From the NCBI RefSeq assembly GCF_002836735.1, contig NZ_PJAS01000062.1, positions 1 to 60,827 on the forward strand: a stretch of DNA of 60,827 bases. The letters are read 5' to 3'. The stretch is from Psychrobacter sp. 4Bb. Lineage in GTDB: Bacteria > Pseudomonadota > Gammaproteobacteria > Pseudomonadales > Moraxellaceae. Below, piece by piece: positions 59,713 through 60,827 of this stretch. The position numbers and the translations under genes are program-made. Every line of letters begins with the position of its first letter. Position 1 is the first letter of the stretch. The notes below the pieces were generated by a model. That model had not been told where the DNA came from. It did no database searches and worked only from the letters and a program-made list of their open reading frames with translations.

Positions 59713-60162
59713 AGAAGGTATCTTTTTAAAAGGTAGGTTTGTGTGTCGGTTCAAAACCGGATACAAGGCTCGATGTTCAATGTATTTCAATATAGTACTG
59801 AGGGTTACACGGTATTGATAATGCTTAATTACTAATAGTAAGTATATTGTTCATCATAGTCGGTTTATCAACCATCATGTCAATAAATACCCATTGTCGC
59901 TCATTAGTCGGTAAATAGTTACGTCAATAATAAATGGTAACGAGACGATTGCAACATAAAATATGCTAGTAAAAATAATTCAAAAAAATATTTAGATTGG
60001 CAGCTATTATATGACAAAAAGGGTAGGGTAAAAAGAGCTGTGCGAGGTCAGCCCAATTTTGTCCAATATCAATCGTTTATCTGTGTTGTATATCCTCAGC
60101 ACGGACGTAGCTATAAGCTCCTTGAATGCTTATTCATTGAAACATAAAGTACGACTCAAGTG
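59713..60162. other. Intergenic region upstream of ileS
   Basis: A 450-bp AT-rich spacer with both neighbours on the minus strand. It holds the ileS promoter and leader. I looked for a T-box and did not find one, as expected for a gammaproteobacterium. No small gene or clear terminator. Confidence 0.45.
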
Positions 60163-60711
60163 CTAAAAAACAGATGCTAACCATAAGCGCAGTTTCAATG
60201 ACCATAATGGCTGAATCCCTGTTAGCCCTTGTGTCATCTCGCCATCTTCTAATACCACATAAGACGGTGTGACTTGTCCTTGCCAATCTGCAAAGATATT
60301 GCCTTGTTGATCATTTATGGTGGTGAAATCAAACTGATGCTGATCGAGGTAGCCGCGTAACTCTTGGTTTGAGCCGGACTGTACGGCAACAGTGACAACG
60401 GGATAGTTATCTGCTGCTAGTTTATTGATAGTGGGCGAAGTAAAACTACAGACTGAACACCACGTACCCCAAAAGTATACCAGTGTAGGCCGCTCATGAC
60501 TCATCGCTGCCAAATCGATAGTTTGCCCTTGGTAATCGGTCAGTTGCAATTGAGGGTTGGCAGGCATAATAGGCTGTCGCCACCAATTGACCACGCTATA
60601 GATCACGACAAACATAAGACCATATAACATTATCGTTTTAAGTATCGAAATGATCTTTCGCTTCGGCTGCTTCTTTGGCTTTACTTCTGTTTGCTCAATA
60701 TCGGTCGTCAT
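60163..60711 (-). CDS. Membrane-anchored thioredoxin-like protein (TlpA/ScsD type)
   Basis: A 182-residue thiol-disulfide protein. A basic cytoplasmic N-terminus and one membrane helix (about 25-45) tether a periplasmic thioredoxin fold. The active site is CSVC in YFWGTWCSVCSFTSP, and the cis-proline appears in GQVTPSYVVLEDGE. The sequence resembles suppressor-of-copper-sensitivity ScsD and TlpA-like proteins that reduce periplasmic cysteines using DsbD-type donors. No scs or cytochrome maturation genes are adjacent in view. Confidence 0.9.
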   Translation of the reverse strand: MTTDIEQTEVKPKKQPKRKIISILKTIMLYGLMFVVIYSVVNWWRQPIMPANPQLQLTDYQGQTIDLAAMSHERPTLVYFWGTWCSVCSFTSPTINKLAADNYPVVTVAVQSGSNQELRGYLDQHQFDFTTINDQQGNIFADWQGQVTPSYVVLEDGEMTQGLTGIQPLWSLKLRLWLASVF

Positions 60712-60827
60712 GACATCCGCTTTTTAGTTTGCATATTGTTTTCAGTTATTTTCAGTTGTTCTCAAATAATGGCTCATCGTCACTGCTTATCTTATCGTGA
60801 TTGCCTATATGGTCATTGCACGAAGAG

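Noticed and set aside
59713..59790. Extended ileS start at TTG 59790
   Set aside because: The added residues do not resemble any IleS N-terminus, and ATG 59712 gives the expected length.
59713..60162. T-box or other tRNA-sensing leader before ileS
   Set aside because: No T-box sequence was found, and this control is not expected in gammaproteobacteria.

Overview
The window (about 60.8 kb, AT-rich) is a bacterial chromosome segment. Protein content and gene order point to a gammaproteobacterium of the Moraxellaceae, most likely Psychrobacter. This rests on recognising protein families and local synteny, not on a database search. No insertion sequence, prophage, CRISPR array, rRNA operon or replication origin was seen. 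Nearly everything is core genome.

Layout. 0-8.5 kb: a YgiQ radical-SAM enzyme, an ammonium transporter behind a textbook sigma-54 promoter with an unknown partner gene, a lipoprotein, a divergent Lrp regulator / RarD-type exporter pair, and smpB. 8.7-12.4 kb: coaD, a YfhL-type ferredoxin, bioA-bioD, the RNase P RNA (rnpB) and a single tRNA-Met(CAU). 12.7-20 kb: the conserved run lepA-lepB-DUF4845-rnc-era-recO-pdxJ (translation factor, protein export, RNA processing, ribosome assembly, repair, vitamin B6), ending against a solitary FimT-like pseudopilin gene. 21-26 kb: an OmpA-family porin, typA/bipA, mscL and a small secreted unknown. 26.2-33.8 kb, minus strand: mutM, relA, rlmD, a PolB-like exonuclease and cysM. 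34.4-40.6 kb: a BarA/GacS-type hybrid kinase, a crotonase-family enzyme and a Bcr/CflA drug exporter.

41.0-45.5 kb is the most unusual part. It is a five-gene signalling cluster: a periplasmic solute-binding lipoprotein (interrupted by an in-frame TAA), a membrane-bound CheA-like kinase with its own sensor region, PAS-like region, Hpt and ATPase but no CheW-binding domain, a stand-alone CheY-like receiver, and two tandem CheX-type phosphatases. It has all the parts of a phosphorelay with dedicated dephosphorylation, but no MCP, CheW, CheR/CheB or effector domain. It is my best candidate for a poorly described system.

45.9-60.8 kb: rpsB-tsf with hairpins in the spacer, a lytic transglycosylase, an lrgA-lrgB pair, hflX, a PlsC-type acyltransferase, an aldo/keto reductase, an FKBP-type isomerase, a cold-shock/DUF1294 membrane protein, lspA-ileS and a membrane-anchored thioredoxin-like protein. 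Intrinsic terminators are easy to see, and many are placed to serve converging genes. Several starts given here are internal to longer open frames and were chosen from Shine-Dalgarno spacing or conserved N-termini (amt, bioA, bioD, lepB, pdxJ, mutM, tsf, lspA, ileS and others).
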